Positions 1 to 6,978 of a DNA stretch of 27,723 nucleotides are shown in pieces. Both the position numbers and the translations under genes were made by a program. Origin of the DNA: a virus. The stretch is from the IMG/VR virus record IMGVR_UViG_3300031746_000132, positions 1 through 27,723 of that record, one strand, 5' to 3'. The notes below the pieces were generated by a model. That model saw only the letters and a list, made by a program, of their open reading frames with translations. It made no database searches and was not told the origin of the DNA. The number at the start of each line of letters is the position of its first letter. Positions within the stretch are counted from its first letter, which is position 1.

Positions 1-321
1 TGCGTGAGTGTAACATTTAATCCTGCAGGAACAGCAATTGCGGTAGCGTCTGCGTCATCACCCAATATACACGTCTATCCTTGGAGTGCTGGCTTTGGCA
101 CTAAATATGCTAACCCTGCATCACTTGTTACTGGAAGTGGACGGGGTGTAGCATTTAATCCTGCAGGAACAGCAATTGCGGTAGCGTCTGGGTCATCCGC
201 AGGGTCACCATATATATTTGTCTATCCTTGGAGTGCTGGCTTTGGCACTAAATATGCTAACCCTGCATCACTTCCAGCTGGTCGCGGTAGTAGTGGTATA
301 ACATTTAACAACGTAGTTTAA
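1..321 (+). CDS. C-terminal end of a beta-propeller-repeat phage protein (5' truncated)
   Basis: The frame is open from the first base, so the gene starts upstream of the window. The visible 106 residues are almost entirely repeat: strand-rich units of about 46-49 residues built from FNPAGTAIAVAS, a short variable loop, VYPWSAGFGTKYANPASL, then the next FNPAGTAIAVAS. A third unit breaks off at the C-terminus. Such hydrophobic-strand/turn repeats are WD40-like blades. In phages these repeats are found in large tail-fibre or other surface proteins, so a host-contact virion protein is likely, but the family is inferred from repeat character only. The variable loop differs by three residues between copies. 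The gene ends 26 bases before the next start and lies just upstream of the lysis genes, a usual place for the last tail gene. Confidence 0.6.
   Translation, partial: CVSVTFNPAGTAIAVASASSPNIHVYPWSAGFGTKYANPASLVTGSGRGVAFNPAGTAIAVASGSSAGSPYIFVYPWSAGFGTKYANPASLPAGRGSSGITFNNVV
13..273 (+). repeat. Near-identical in-frame DNA repeats coding for propeller blades
   Basis: The block starting catttaatcctgcaggaaca at 14 returns almost unchanged at 152 (period 138), and the block starting tatccttggagtgctggctt at 76 returns at 223 (period 147). The 9-base difference is a three-codon indel in the variable loop. Identity at DNA level, not just protein level, points to recent duplication or gene conversion of blades. 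Confidence 0.85.
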
Positions 322-347
322 TTTTTTATTATATAGGAGAAATAATC

Positions 348-743
348 ATGGTAGTAACACAAACAGAACACTTAGATACATTAGTAACAAACTCATATCA
401 TCGTGAAAAAGAAGTTTATCAATACCAAGTCAATGTTGATAATTACACAGTCATGCTTACAGGATTACCGCAAGATAATATTCCAACAAGTTTGGCAAAT
501 TATGCAAATACAGAAATACATGACTTGCCTTGGGATATGGATGATGCGGATGTTCAAATGATTGCACAATACCAATATCGTAATAAATTGCGTTCATTAT
601 TGCGTTCTGAAAAGGTTGAACAAAACAAAGCAAGATTGATTTTAGAAGCATTAAAAGCACAAGTTGTTGCAGGTGGTTTAGACTACCCTACAGTAATTGC
701 CGAAAAGAAAATCGTGGAAGATGCTAAATTAGTAACTGTATAG
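348..743 (+). CDS. Conserved-looking phage protein, function unknown
   Basis: 131 residues with no signal peptide or membrane segment. The start is supported by an AGGAG ribosome site seven bases upstream. The N-terminal half is mixed strand and polar, and the C-terminal half (from about residue 65) is predicted helical and charged, with a long helix around RNKLRSLLRSEKVEQNKARL. It lies between the putative tail-fibre gene and the small genes that lead into the lysis cassette, where a fibre-associated or chaperone role would be plausible. Nothing in the sequence proves this. A tail-fibre assembly chaperone is one alternative. Confidence 0.6.
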   Translation: MVVTQTEHLDTLVTNSYHREKEVYQYQVNVDNYTVMLTGLPQDNIPTSLANYANTEIHDLPWDMDDADVQMIAQYQYRNKLRSLLRSEKVEQNKARLILEALKAQVVAGGLDYPTVIAEKKIVEDAKLVTV

Positions 744-759
744 ATACCTAGGAACTTAA

Positions 760-963
760 ATGTTTACACTATTAACTACACTAATCTCATTCGTAAGAGG
801 TCAAATGGAAAACCTAGTCATATCAACGCAACTGCTTAATAATATATTGGCTTATCTTGGAACAAGACCATATCAAGAGACGTACCAATTGATAACAGCC
901 CTTCAGGATGAGGCTAAAGAGCAATTGCCAGAAGAGCAATTTAAAGAGCCAGAGGCTGAATAG
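760..963 (+). CDS. Small unknown phage protein
   Basis: 67 residues, helical. The ATG at 760 has a TAGGA site 6 bases upstream. A second in-frame ATG at 805 has AGAGG just before it and would give a 52-residue protein starting MENLVISTQLLNNILAYLG. The first 15 residues (MFTLLTTLISFVRGQ) are hydrophobic, so the choice of start decides whether there is a short membrane-seeking N-terminus. The C-terminus is acidic (EEQFKEPEAE). The final TAG shares its last base with the GTG start of the next gene, so translation is probably coupled. No family recognised. Confidence 0.55.
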   Translation: MFTLLTTLISFVRGQMENLVISTQLLNNILAYLGTRPYQETYQLITALQDEAKEQLPEEQFKEPEAE

Positions 964-1226
964 TGGACTACCAGATTGTTCTTAATATCGGCGCTGGATT
1001 AATCGCATTCTTGGGTGGGTGGGTATTGAATAACATCACCAAGGCCGTTGAGCGATTAGATAGTGATGTAAGAGAATTGCCTAGGATGTATCTAGCCAAG
1101 GAGGATTATCATCGAGATATAGACTCTATCAAGAGTATGTGCAAGCAGATTTTTGATAAGTTGGATAGCAAAGCAGACAAAGAAGACAGGAGGCATGGAA
1201 ATGAAGACAGGAGGCATGGAAATTGA
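963..1226 (+). CDS. Small membrane-anchored coiled-coil protein (spanin- or holin-associated candidate)
   Basis: 87 residues from a GTG start that overlaps the previous stop. Residues 4-24 form a single transmembrane helix (IVLNIGAGLIAFLGGWVLNNI), followed by a charged, mostly helical domain with spaced hydrophobic residues (KAVERLDSDVREL; DIDSIKSMCKQIFDKLDSK). One N-terminal membrane anchor plus an outside coil, next to holin and endopeptidase genes, is the architecture of an inner-membrane spanin (Rz-like), but there is no sequence signature for it. The C-terminus carries a perfect seven-residue duplication (EDRRHGN twice) from a 21-bp tandem DNA repeat. The TGA stop overlaps a TTG start (TTGA) of a tiny signal-peptide-like ORF. 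Confidence 0.6.
   Translation: MDYQIVLNIGAGLIAFLGGWVLNNITKAVERLDSDVRELPRMYLAKEDYHRDIDSIKSMCKQIFDKLDSKADKEDRRHGNEDRRHGN
1182..1223 (+). repeat. 21-bp perfect tandem duplication containing AGGAGG
   Basis: Two exact copies of a 21-base unit (1182-1202 and 1203-1223) in the end of the membrane-coil gene. Each copy carries a full AGGAGG Shine-Dalgarno core. The second copy places AGGAGG (1209-1214) eight bases before the TTG at 1223. Confidence 0.9.
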
Positions 1227-1273
1227 AATACCTACTACTTAGCTTTATGTTGTTTGGGAATGCAATTGCTTGA
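1223..1273 (+). CDS. Possible 16-residue signal-peptide-like ORF, or remnant of a lysis lipoprotein
   Basis: A TTG start at 1223 overlaps the previous stop as TTGA and has AGGAGG at ideal spacing (8 bases). It encodes MKYLLLSFMLFGNAIA and then TGA. This is a textbook n-region plus hydrophobic core plus small-residue end, as in exported lipoproteins. The TGA sits exactly where a lipobox cysteine (TGC or TGT) would follow AIA. The same frame runs on, without another stop, into the next gene at 1301. It may be a genuine micro-peptide, a decayed outer-membrane spanin, or an initiation decoy upstream of the holin. Seen: start, ribosome site, hydrophobic peptide. Inferred: any function. Confidence 0.35.
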   Translation: MKYLLLSFMLFGNAIA

Positions 1274-1300
1274 AGGACATTAAAAGATGGGGAAAAAATA

Positions 1301-1717
1301 ATGGAGTTAAACGAATATCAGAAAGCCGCCTCAATGGCGGAGATTGATATTAAAAAAATTGAAGCCAATAGCACCGCAAAAGAAGTTGCAGGTAAAGCAA
1401 TCGGCAAACAGGGATTGTTTTACATCACCCTCATTGTTGTGATTGGTGTTGGGTCATCCCTTTTTTTGGAAGAGAGCAAGATAGCCGCAGTCATGGGGCT
1501 ACTAGGCTCTGCGCTTGTGGCTTTGATTTCCATGCTGAATGGCATCGCTGGAGCCACCTCAAAGCAAGAGAAGCCAGAGTTTGAGGTGATGAAGCAACTC
1601 ATCGACAAGTTGGACAAACTTGACCGAAAAGAGCAACCAATGAAAGTCACCGTAGAAGGTGAAAAGGTGACTGTCTCCAAAGGAGAGGACACCATCACCA
1701 CATCAAAAGGCGAATAA
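1301..1717 (+). CDS. Holin-like protein with two transmembrane segments
   Basis: 138 residues. A charged N-terminus (1-38) is followed by two hydrophobic helices at about 39-56 (GLFYITLIVVIGVGSSLF) and 61-84 (IAAVMGLLGSALVALISMLN), then a strongly charged tail (PEFEVMKQLIDKLDKLDRKE) ending in a Thr/Ser/Lys/Glu-rich strand region. Two helices, small size and position before another holin-like gene and an endopeptidase fit a class II-type holin or antiholin. The C-terminal coil could instead mean a partner of the adjacent holin. Ribosome site GGGGA seven bases upstream. The stop overlaps the next start (TAATG). Confidence 0.6.
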   Translation: MELNEYQKAASMAEIDIKKIEANSTAKEVAGKAIGKQGLFYITLIVVIGVGSSLFLEESKIAAVMGLLGSALVALISMLNGIAGATSKQEKPEFEVMKQLIDKLDKLDRKEQPMKVTVEGEKVTVSKGEDTITTSKGE

Positions 1718-2235
1718 TGATTCCAATAGTTGCGTCACTACTAGGTACATTAGCTCAGAATGGTCTGGGACTTTTGTCTTCTGCACTTCAAGCAAAGGGT
1801 AAAGAAGTCGTTGAGCAAACGCTTGGCGTGAAGATTTCTGATAACCCAAGCCCTGAAGAGGTCAGCAAGCTCCGTCAGTTGCAGTTTGAACATGAAGAGC
1901 GCCTACTTGAGTTGGGCATTGAGAAGGCTCGTATTGAACAGGAAGAGCTTAAAGCCCTACTAGCAGCTCAAGCCAACCAAGAAGACAACGTCAGCAAGCG
2001 TTGGGAGGCTGATATGACTTCCGACTCTTGGATGTCAAAGAATATCCGCCCATTAACTCTAGTCTATATCCTGACCGCCTACTTGATTTTTGCGGGTTTA
2101 AGTGCAGGAGGTATTGATGTCCATGAGTCTTACGTTTCTCTCTTAGGTCAGTGGGGGATGCTTGTGATGACTGCTTACTTTGGGGGTCGCACCGTAGAGA
2201 AGGTCATGGAGATGCGTAAGAAGGATAAAGAATGA
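1717..2235 (+). CDS. Holin of the three-TM, gene-transfer-agent release type
   Basis: 172 residues. Hydrophobic N-terminus (about 1-27), a charged coiled middle (about 45-100), then a motif around residues 102-113 (SDSWMSKNIRPL) leading into two membrane helices at about 112-132 and 141-156. The W..KNIRPLTL entry to a membrane pair is characteristic of the GTA_holin_3TM family, as I recognise it from sequence. Its role would be to permeabilise the inner membrane at the end of infection so that the endopeptidase reaches the wall. It is coupled at both ends: TAATG with the upstream gene and ATGA with the endopeptidase. Confidence 0.7.
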   Translation: MIPIVASLLGTLAQNGLGLLSSALQAKGKEVVEQTLGVKISDNPSPEEVSKLRQLQFEHEERLLELGIEKARIEQEELKALLAAQANQEDNVSKRWEADMTSDSWMSKNIRPLTLVYILTAYLIFAGLSAGGIDVHESYVSLLGQWGMLVMTAYFGGRTVEKVMEMRKKDKE

Positions 2236-2573
2236 GCCTAAGTCAAGAACAAGCCGCATTCCTTCTGGATGCCTGTAAACTCATTCAATACGCCACAGAG
2301 CAAGGCTTTATGGTTACTGGGGGTGAGTTAGCTCGCACACCTGAGCAACAAGCTATTTACGTCAAAACAGGACGCTCCAAGACAATGAACTCCATTCACC
2401 TCAAAAGGTGTGCTATCGACTTGAATTTCTTCAAGGAAGGGAAGATAATATGGGACAAGGGCATCCTCGCTCCGTTGGGTGCTTACTGGGAAACTTTGAA
2501 CCCCAAAAATCGTTGGGGCGGAAACTTCAAATCCCTAGTAGATTGTCCTCATTTTGAGCGTAATGACAAATAA
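2232..2573 (+). CDS. Endolysin: M15-family L-Ala-D-Glu/D-Ala-type peptidase
   Basis: 113 residues, the usual size for phage M15C endopeptidases. The zinc-binding pattern is intact: SIHLKRCAID (S54, H56, A61, D63) matches SxHxxxxAxD, and H107 in DCPHFER supplies the third ligand and nearby catalytic region. G-G-E-L-A-R-T at 30-36 matches the conserved segment before the metal site. It would cleave peptide bonds in peptidoglycan stems. There is no signal peptide, so it depends on the holin genes just upstream, with which it overlaps by ATGA. Confidence 0.85.
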   Translation: MSLSQEQAAFLLDACKLIQYATEQGFMVTGGELARTPEQQAIYVKTGRSKTMNSIHLKRCAIDLNFFKEGKIIWDKGILAPLGAYWETLNPKNRWGGNFKSLVDCPHFERNDK

Positions 2574-2588
2574 AAAAGGGACTTAGCA

Positions 2589-3224
2589 ATGACCGTTGCA
2601 TCGGTAATGACCTACGATTCACTAGTCGAAAACGTCCAGTCCTATCTGGAGCGTGATGACGTCGCTACTATAGAAAAAATCCCTCTGTTTATTATGCTTG
2701 CGGAACAAGTAATTGCCGCAGAGATTAAGTTCCTAGGAAACCTCACAGTAGTAGAGAGCAATATGGTTATCGGTGAGGCTGTAGTTAGCAAGCCTGCACG
2801 TTGGCATAAGACCGTATCTATGAATGTTAGCGTAGATGGAAACAAACAACCAGTCCTATTACGTAAGTATGAATACCTGAGAGAGTATTGGCCTGACGAG
2901 ACTCTTACTGATACCCCTGCGTACTATGCAGACTATGACTATACCCATTGGTTATTGGCTCCCACACCAGATGTGGCATACGACGTTGAGATTCTGTATT
3001 ACGAACGTAACCAACCACTAGACTCAACTAACCAGACTAACTGGTTTACCATATACGCACCACAAGCATTGCTATACGGCTCTCTGCTACAAGCTATGCC
3101 GTTCCTGAGAAACGATGACAGGATTCCTATGTGGCAAGCTCAGTATTCACAAATTATGGGCATCCTAAAGCAAGAGGATACTCAGCGTATCGGTGACAGA
3201 CAAGCTACGGTGCTAGACACATGA
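2589..3224 (+). CDS. Head-to-tail adaptor protein (SU10-adaptor-like)
   Basis: 211 residues. The N-terminus has helices typical of connector adaptors (YDSLVENVQSYLERDDVATIEKIPLFIMLAEQ), followed by a beta-rich centre with aromatic pairs (ARWHKTV; KYEYLREYWPDE; DTPAYYADYDYTHWLLAPTPD; VEILYYERNQPL). The C-terminal helix region ends ALLYGSLLQAMPFL...MWQAQYSQIMGILKQED. This order, helical start, P-x-Y/W-rich beta core and helical end, is what I know from podoviral gp11/SU10-type adaptors that sit under the portal. The position just before the nozzle gene agrees. Exact subfamily uncertain. Confidence 0.6.
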   Translation: MTVASVMTYDSLVENVQSYLERDDVATIEKIPLFIMLAEQVIAAEIKFLGNLTVVESNMVIGEAVVSKPARWHKTVSMNVSVDGNKQPVLLRKYEYLREYWPDETLTDTPAYYADYDYTHWLLAPTPDVAYDVEILYYERNQPLDSTNQTNWFTIYAPQALLYGSLLQAMPFLRNDDRIPMWQAQYSQIMGILKQEDTQRIGDRQATVLDT

Positions 3225-4450
3225 CATCCTTTGTATCCCCATTTACAGGTGATGTAATATTACCTACGGACGTCAGCTATGCTGACTATACGCTAGACGG
3301 AGACGTACAACTGCAATGGCCTGCTGACGCCACTGGTACAGAGAACCCAGCTGCTAGGATTATGGACATCACTGGCGATACTGGCGTTCTTATCATGCCA
3401 ACAGCTAATCAGGTATCAGTTGGTCAAGACGCCCTAATCCGTAACGTAAGCGGTATGAACTTTGATGTTAATAACTTCGATGGCGGAGTTATCGCAACGG
3501 TAGAAGCTGGCAAGGCTTCTTACTTGTATCTGACTAGCAATGCTACTACAGCAGGCGTCTGGGGAATCATTGACTTCGGTACAGGAACATCATCTGCCGA
3601 TGCTTCTCTATTGGCTGGCTTGGGATTGGTTGCAATCTCCACGACCCTTAATCAGAGTCACCCAACATCTTCAATGTCAGATGGATATACTTTACTGGAC
3701 ACCGATAGAGCGCAAACCAAAATTTGGGGAAGTGGCTCTGGTACGGTAACCCTACCATTGTCAAATACTCTTGGGAACAATTGGTTCTTTATATTTAAGA
3801 ACAATGGCTCTGGAACGCTTACCATTGACTGCTCTGGTGCTGAGACTATTGACGGTCTGGTAGAAAAACAATTCAATCCAGATGAGTCTGCATTTATCAT
3901 ATGCACTGGCACAGAATACGTTTCCGTAGGATATGGGCAGAGTAACTCATTCTTCTTTACGGTTTTAGTTAAACCCGTAGAAGACGGAACTTACTACCTA
4001 ACATCTACTGAAAATTTAGCCATCATCCAAGAGTATGTTGGTGTACTTATAGGTGATGTAACGGTAGTATATTTACCGATTGTTAACCTATACATAGTTA
4101 CCAACCAGACAACTGATAATGGCTTTACATTATCAATAACCACAGGATTTGGCAATACAGTCGAAATACCACCCGGACAGACTGCTTCAGTTGTTTGTGA
4201 TGGCACTGACTTCTTTAATGCCAATACTGTTCAGGCTGGTGCTACATCCCTCAATCTAATTGATGGAACGGTAGGAACGCCAGCCATTAACTTTTCCAAC
4301 GAAACAAACACAGGTATCTGGAGGTCAGGTGCTGGTGAGATTGATATTGCTGTATTGGGTGTGAACAGACTATCCTTAACTGCAACTGGTTTTACTGTAG
4401 ATGGAACTGGTACATTTATTGACGGTATTTCTGGTGGGGTATTCACGTGA
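3221..4450 (+). CDS. Beta-rich virion/tail protein between adaptor and nozzle
   Basis: 409 residues, Gly/Thr/Ser/Asn-rich with few long helices. Residues from about 20 to 335 look like three variants of one beta domain, each with an alternating strand, a NN or GSG turn and a late C(T/D)GT turn (for example SGTLTIDCSGAETIDG and FIICTGTEYVSVGYG, later SVVCDGTDFF). The last 65 residues (NFSNETNTGIWRSGAGEI... and RLSLTATGFTVDGTGTF) are typical of fibre stems or trimeric tail decorations. It overlaps the adaptor (ATGA) and the nozzle (GTGA), so it is made with the tail hub. A tail-spike or collar decoration is a reasonable inference, but no receptor-binding or enzymatic motif is visible. Confidence 0.55.
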   Translation: MTSFVSPFTGDVILPTDVSYADYTLDGDVQLQWPADATGTENPAARIMDITGDTGVLIMPTANQVSVGQDALIRNVSGMNFDVNNFDGGVIATVEAGKASYLYLTSNATTAGVWGIIDFGTGTSSADASLLAGLGLVAISTTLNQSHPTSSMSDGYTLLDTDRAQTKIWGSGSGTVTLPLSNTLGNNWFFIFKNNGSGTLTIDCSGAETIDGLVEKQFNPDESAFIICTGTEYVSVGYGQSNSFFFTVLVKPVEDGTYYLTSTENLAIIQEYVGVLIGDVTVVYLPIVNLYIVTNQTTDNGFTLSITTGFGNTVEIPPGQTASVVCDGTDFFNANTVQAGATSLNLIDGTVGTPAINFSNETNTGIWRSGAGEIDIAVLGVNRLSLTATGFTVDGTGTFIDGISGGVFT

Positions 4451-6450
4451 CCGCCAAGGTATTTGCACTAGATACACAGCCCGGTATTCAACGGGACGGC
4501 ACCATCTTTGACAAGAATTTCTATAATTCTGGTCGTTGGGTAAGATTCCAACGTGCTAGACCACGTAAGATTTTAGGATTCAGAGAAATTTCTGCAATAT
4601 TAGCAGGGCCATCACGAGGTATATACGTTAACCCACAAAATAATTTCAACTATGTTTTTAATGGGTACGCTGATGGGCTTCAGGTTCTACCTATAACCAA
4701 TACTGGCGTTGGCTCTGGGCTATTAGATTTTACTCTGTCTGAATTCACTCCTAGCGCTAATAACCTATGGCAGTTTGATTCACTATTTGATGCACAGGGA
4801 ACTGGCAATGAGACCCTATTGGCTCACCCCGGATTAAACCTGTCTGACATTAATAACTCTACCAATACTCCAGTCCTTGGTGGCGATATAACTGGCACGA
4901 CAGCGTCCCCAATTGGGGTGTTTACAGACACTGGTGGGTGTTCTAATGCAGACACATTCCTAACATTAGACGCATCTAGCATACTAGTTGGAGCTGGTCA
5001 GCTAGTCACTGGCGCATCCATTCCAGACGGAACTACCGTTGTATCTGTGGTAGGTGCTGTCGTTAACCTATCCGCCGCCGTTACTGGCACCGAGGCTTCA
5101 CCAACTACATTTACATTTGATAACCAAGTATCGGTATCTGGTGGTGTTGTTGTGTTGCACCCATATGTATTCGTATACGGAAACAATGGATTAATAAAGA
5201 ACTGTGCGGCAGGCAACACAAGCAATTGGGTGTCATCAGACTCTAACGAAACTAACGTAGCGTCCACTAAGGTTGTTCAAGGTTTACCAGTGCGGGGCGG
5301 CTCAAATGCTCCGTCTGGTCTTTTTTGGACTCTTGATTCTCTGGTCAGGGTTTCGTACACGCCAACCACAGTAACTATTGGGGCAACCGCATCTACCTTC
5401 TACTGGAGATATGACATCATATCTAGCCAGTCTTCAATACTGTCTAGCCAGTGTGTAATTGAATACGATGGTATCTATTACTGGATTGGCGTTGATAGGT
5501 TCATGCTATACAACGGTGTTGTAAAAGAAATACCAAACAACATGAACCAGAATTACTTCTTCGACAATCTTAATTACAATGAAAGACAGAAGGTCTACGC
5601 CACCAAGGTTCCTAGATTTGGTGAGATATGGTGGTTCTTCCCTAGTGGAGACTCAACAGAATGCGACGATTGCATAATCTACAACATCCGTGAGAACTGT
5701 TGGTATGACGCTGGAACTGCTGTGGGAGCAAGACGCTCTGCTGGATACTTCTCTCAGGTATTCCATTATCCCATAAATGCTGGAACAGAAATCAATGATA
5801 CTGGAGCTGTCAATCTATTTACTATAAGCAATGCTGGCTCTGGGTACACTGATGGAGTTTATCCTCTTACGGAATTAATTGGTGGCACTGGCACTGGAGC
5901 TTACGCAGACATTACCGTTGTTGGTGGTGTTGTTACAGAAGTGGTTATAGCTATTCGTGGTCTAGGTTATACAGTAGGAGATACGCTTACTTGCCCAGAC
6001 CTACCAGTTGGAATCGACTTTGCGATTACGCTTACATACGTCATGGACTACGTGTCTCTATGGCAACATGAGTTTGGAGTAAATTCTGTTAAGGGTGGGA
6101 TTGTGTTAGCCCTTGAAAGCTACTTTGAGACAAATGACCTAGGTTGGGTATCTGGAGGCCCTTCACAACCATCTATGATGGGTGAGAACAAATGGATTAG
6201 GGTAGAAAGAATCGAGCCTGACTTCGTTCAGGTTGGTGAGATGGAATGCTACGTAACTGGAAGACCTTATGCTCAGGCAGACGATGAGACTACAGGCCCT
6301 TACCTATTCGACCCAGACACACACAAGATTGACATGAAGGAACAGCGTAGAGAGATGCGACTAAAGTTTGTGTCTAATACACTTAATGGCAACTACCAAG
6401 TTGGTAGGCTGCTGCTTAACGCAACCTTTGGAGACGTTCGTGGCTATTAA
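4447..6450 (+). CDS. Tail nozzle / stabilisation protein (P22 gp10- or SU10-nozzle-like)
   Basis: 667 residues. The opening (PGIQRDGTIFDKNFYNSGRW...RPRKILGFREI) and the later block (IEYDGIYYWIGVDRFMLYNGVVKEIPNNM...FDNLNYNERQKVYATKVPRFGEIWWFFPSG) are diagnostic of podoviral nozzle proteins that close the short tail and hold DNA in. The C-terminus (MKEQRREMRLKFVSNTLNGNYQVGRLLL) is also family-typical. Two beta domains look inserted: about 159-224, and about 459-530, the latter the widespread phage module SGYTDGVY...GGTGTGAYADITVVGG...GLGYTVGDTLT. It starts with GTG overlapping the previous stop and is followed, with an 11-bp overlap, by a small gene. Confidence 0.75.
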   Translation: MTAKVFALDTQPGIQRDGTIFDKNFYNSGRWVRFQRARPRKILGFREISAILAGPSRGIYVNPQNNFNYVFNGYADGLQVLPITNTGVGSGLLDFTLSEFTPSANNLWQFDSLFDAQGTGNETLLAHPGLNLSDINNSTNTPVLGGDITGTTASPIGVFTDTGGCSNADTFLTLDASSILVGAGQLVTGASIPDGTTVVSVVGAVVNLSAAVTGTEASPTTFTFDNQVSVSGGVVVLHPYVFVYGNNGLIKNCAAGNTSNWVSSDSNETNVASTKVVQGLPVRGGSNAPSGLFWTLDSLVRVSYTPTTVTIGATASTFYWRYDIISSQSSILSSQCVIEYDGIYYWIGVDRFMLYNGVVKEIPNNMNQNYFFDNLNYNERQKVYATKVPRFGEIWWFFPSGDSTECDDCIIYNIRENCWYDAGTAVGARRSAGYFSQVFHYPINAGTEINDTGAVNLFTISNAGSGYTDGVYPLTELIGGTGTGAYADITVVGGVVTEVVIAIRGLGYTVGDTLTCPDLPVGIDFAITLTYVMDYVSLWQHEFGVNSVKGGIVLALESYFETNDLGWVSGGPSQPSMMGENKWIRVERIEPDFVQVGEMECYVTGRPYAQADDETTGPYLFDPDTHKIDMKEQRREMRLKFVSNTLNGNYQVGRLLLNATFGDVRGY

Positions 6451-6697
6451 TACCGCCCCAATAGTTGACCCACGCCATATGGATTTCCAGTATTGGGCAG
6501 AGATTATGTGTGACCAGTTTGCCACACAGCAACTAGAGATGCCTAGCAAGGACACCGACTGGAAGAAATGGGCGAACGGTCTCAAGGCTATTGACATATT
6601 TAACAACGAAGGTATGCCAGACGCATCTGCATTTGATAACTGGCATGAGTGGGCTGAGGCTTTAGTGTTAACAGTTAACATAAGTAGGGTGGCATGA
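6440..6697 (+). CDS. Small unknown phage protein downstream of nozzle
   Basis: The GTG at 6440, with GGAG about six to seven bases upstream, is preferred. The longer open frame begins inside the nozzle gene in another frame and gives an unlikely N-terminus. The resulting 85 residues are acidic and Trp-rich (DFQYWAEIMCDQF; DTDWKKWANGLKAIDIFN; FDNWHEWAEALV), predicted helical, soluble and without signal peptide. It overlaps the acyl carrier protein gene by ATGA, so it is the immediate upstream partner of the lipid-type cassette as well as the last gene of the nozzle block. No family recognised. Confidence 0.6.
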   Translation: MAINTAPIVDPRHMDFQYWAEIMCDQFATQQLEMPSKDTDWKKWANGLKAIDIFNNEGMPDASAFDNWHEWAEALVLTVNISRVA

Positions 6698-6978
6698 TTA
6701 ACTTCATTGACCTATTTAATGCTGTATCTAAGACATCCAGACCGTCTCATTGTAGGAATGCCGTAGCTACCTCGATGAGTGACTCGTTTGAGGATATAGG
6801 CATAGACAGTTTAGACGGACTAGTAATGATGATGTACCTCACTGACGTATATGGCGTCAGCGAGGAAGTGTCCAAGGGATGGGTGCCAACCACTCTACAG
6901 GAGATATATGACCTCCTGATGGCACACAAGACTAAAGAACCTACCTCAATAGATGACGTAATAGACTACATTAAATGA
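6694..6978 (+). CDS. Acyl carrier protein
   Basis: 94 residues, the size of a free-standing ACP. The phosphopantetheine attachment site is intact: GIDSLDGLVMMMYL (about 36-49) matches the (D/E)xGxDSLxxxx(L/M) motif, with Ser39 as the predicted carrier serine at the start of helix II. The acidic second half (DVYGVSEEVSKGWVPTTLQEIYDLL) fits helices III-IV. ACP shuttles acyl chains as thioesters after modification by a host phosphopantetheinyl transferase. ATGA overlaps on both sides tie it to the small gene upstream and the ketosynthase downstream, so its natural partner is probably the ketosynthase. The C-terminus (TSIDDVIDYIK) extends a little beyond a minimal ACP. Confidence 0.85.
   Translation: MINFIDLFNAVSKTSRPSHCRNAVATSMSDSFEDIGIDSLDGLVMMMYLTDVYGVSEEVSKGWVPTTLQEIYDLLMAHKTKEPTSIDDVIDYIK

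Noticed and set aside
6361-6681. Long reverse-strand frame opposite the small gene and the nozzle end
   Set aside because: No ribosome site, odd composition, and full overlap with better-supported genes; the same applies to several reverse frames over the low-complexity virion genes (8586-8873, 9567-9812, 14284-14575).
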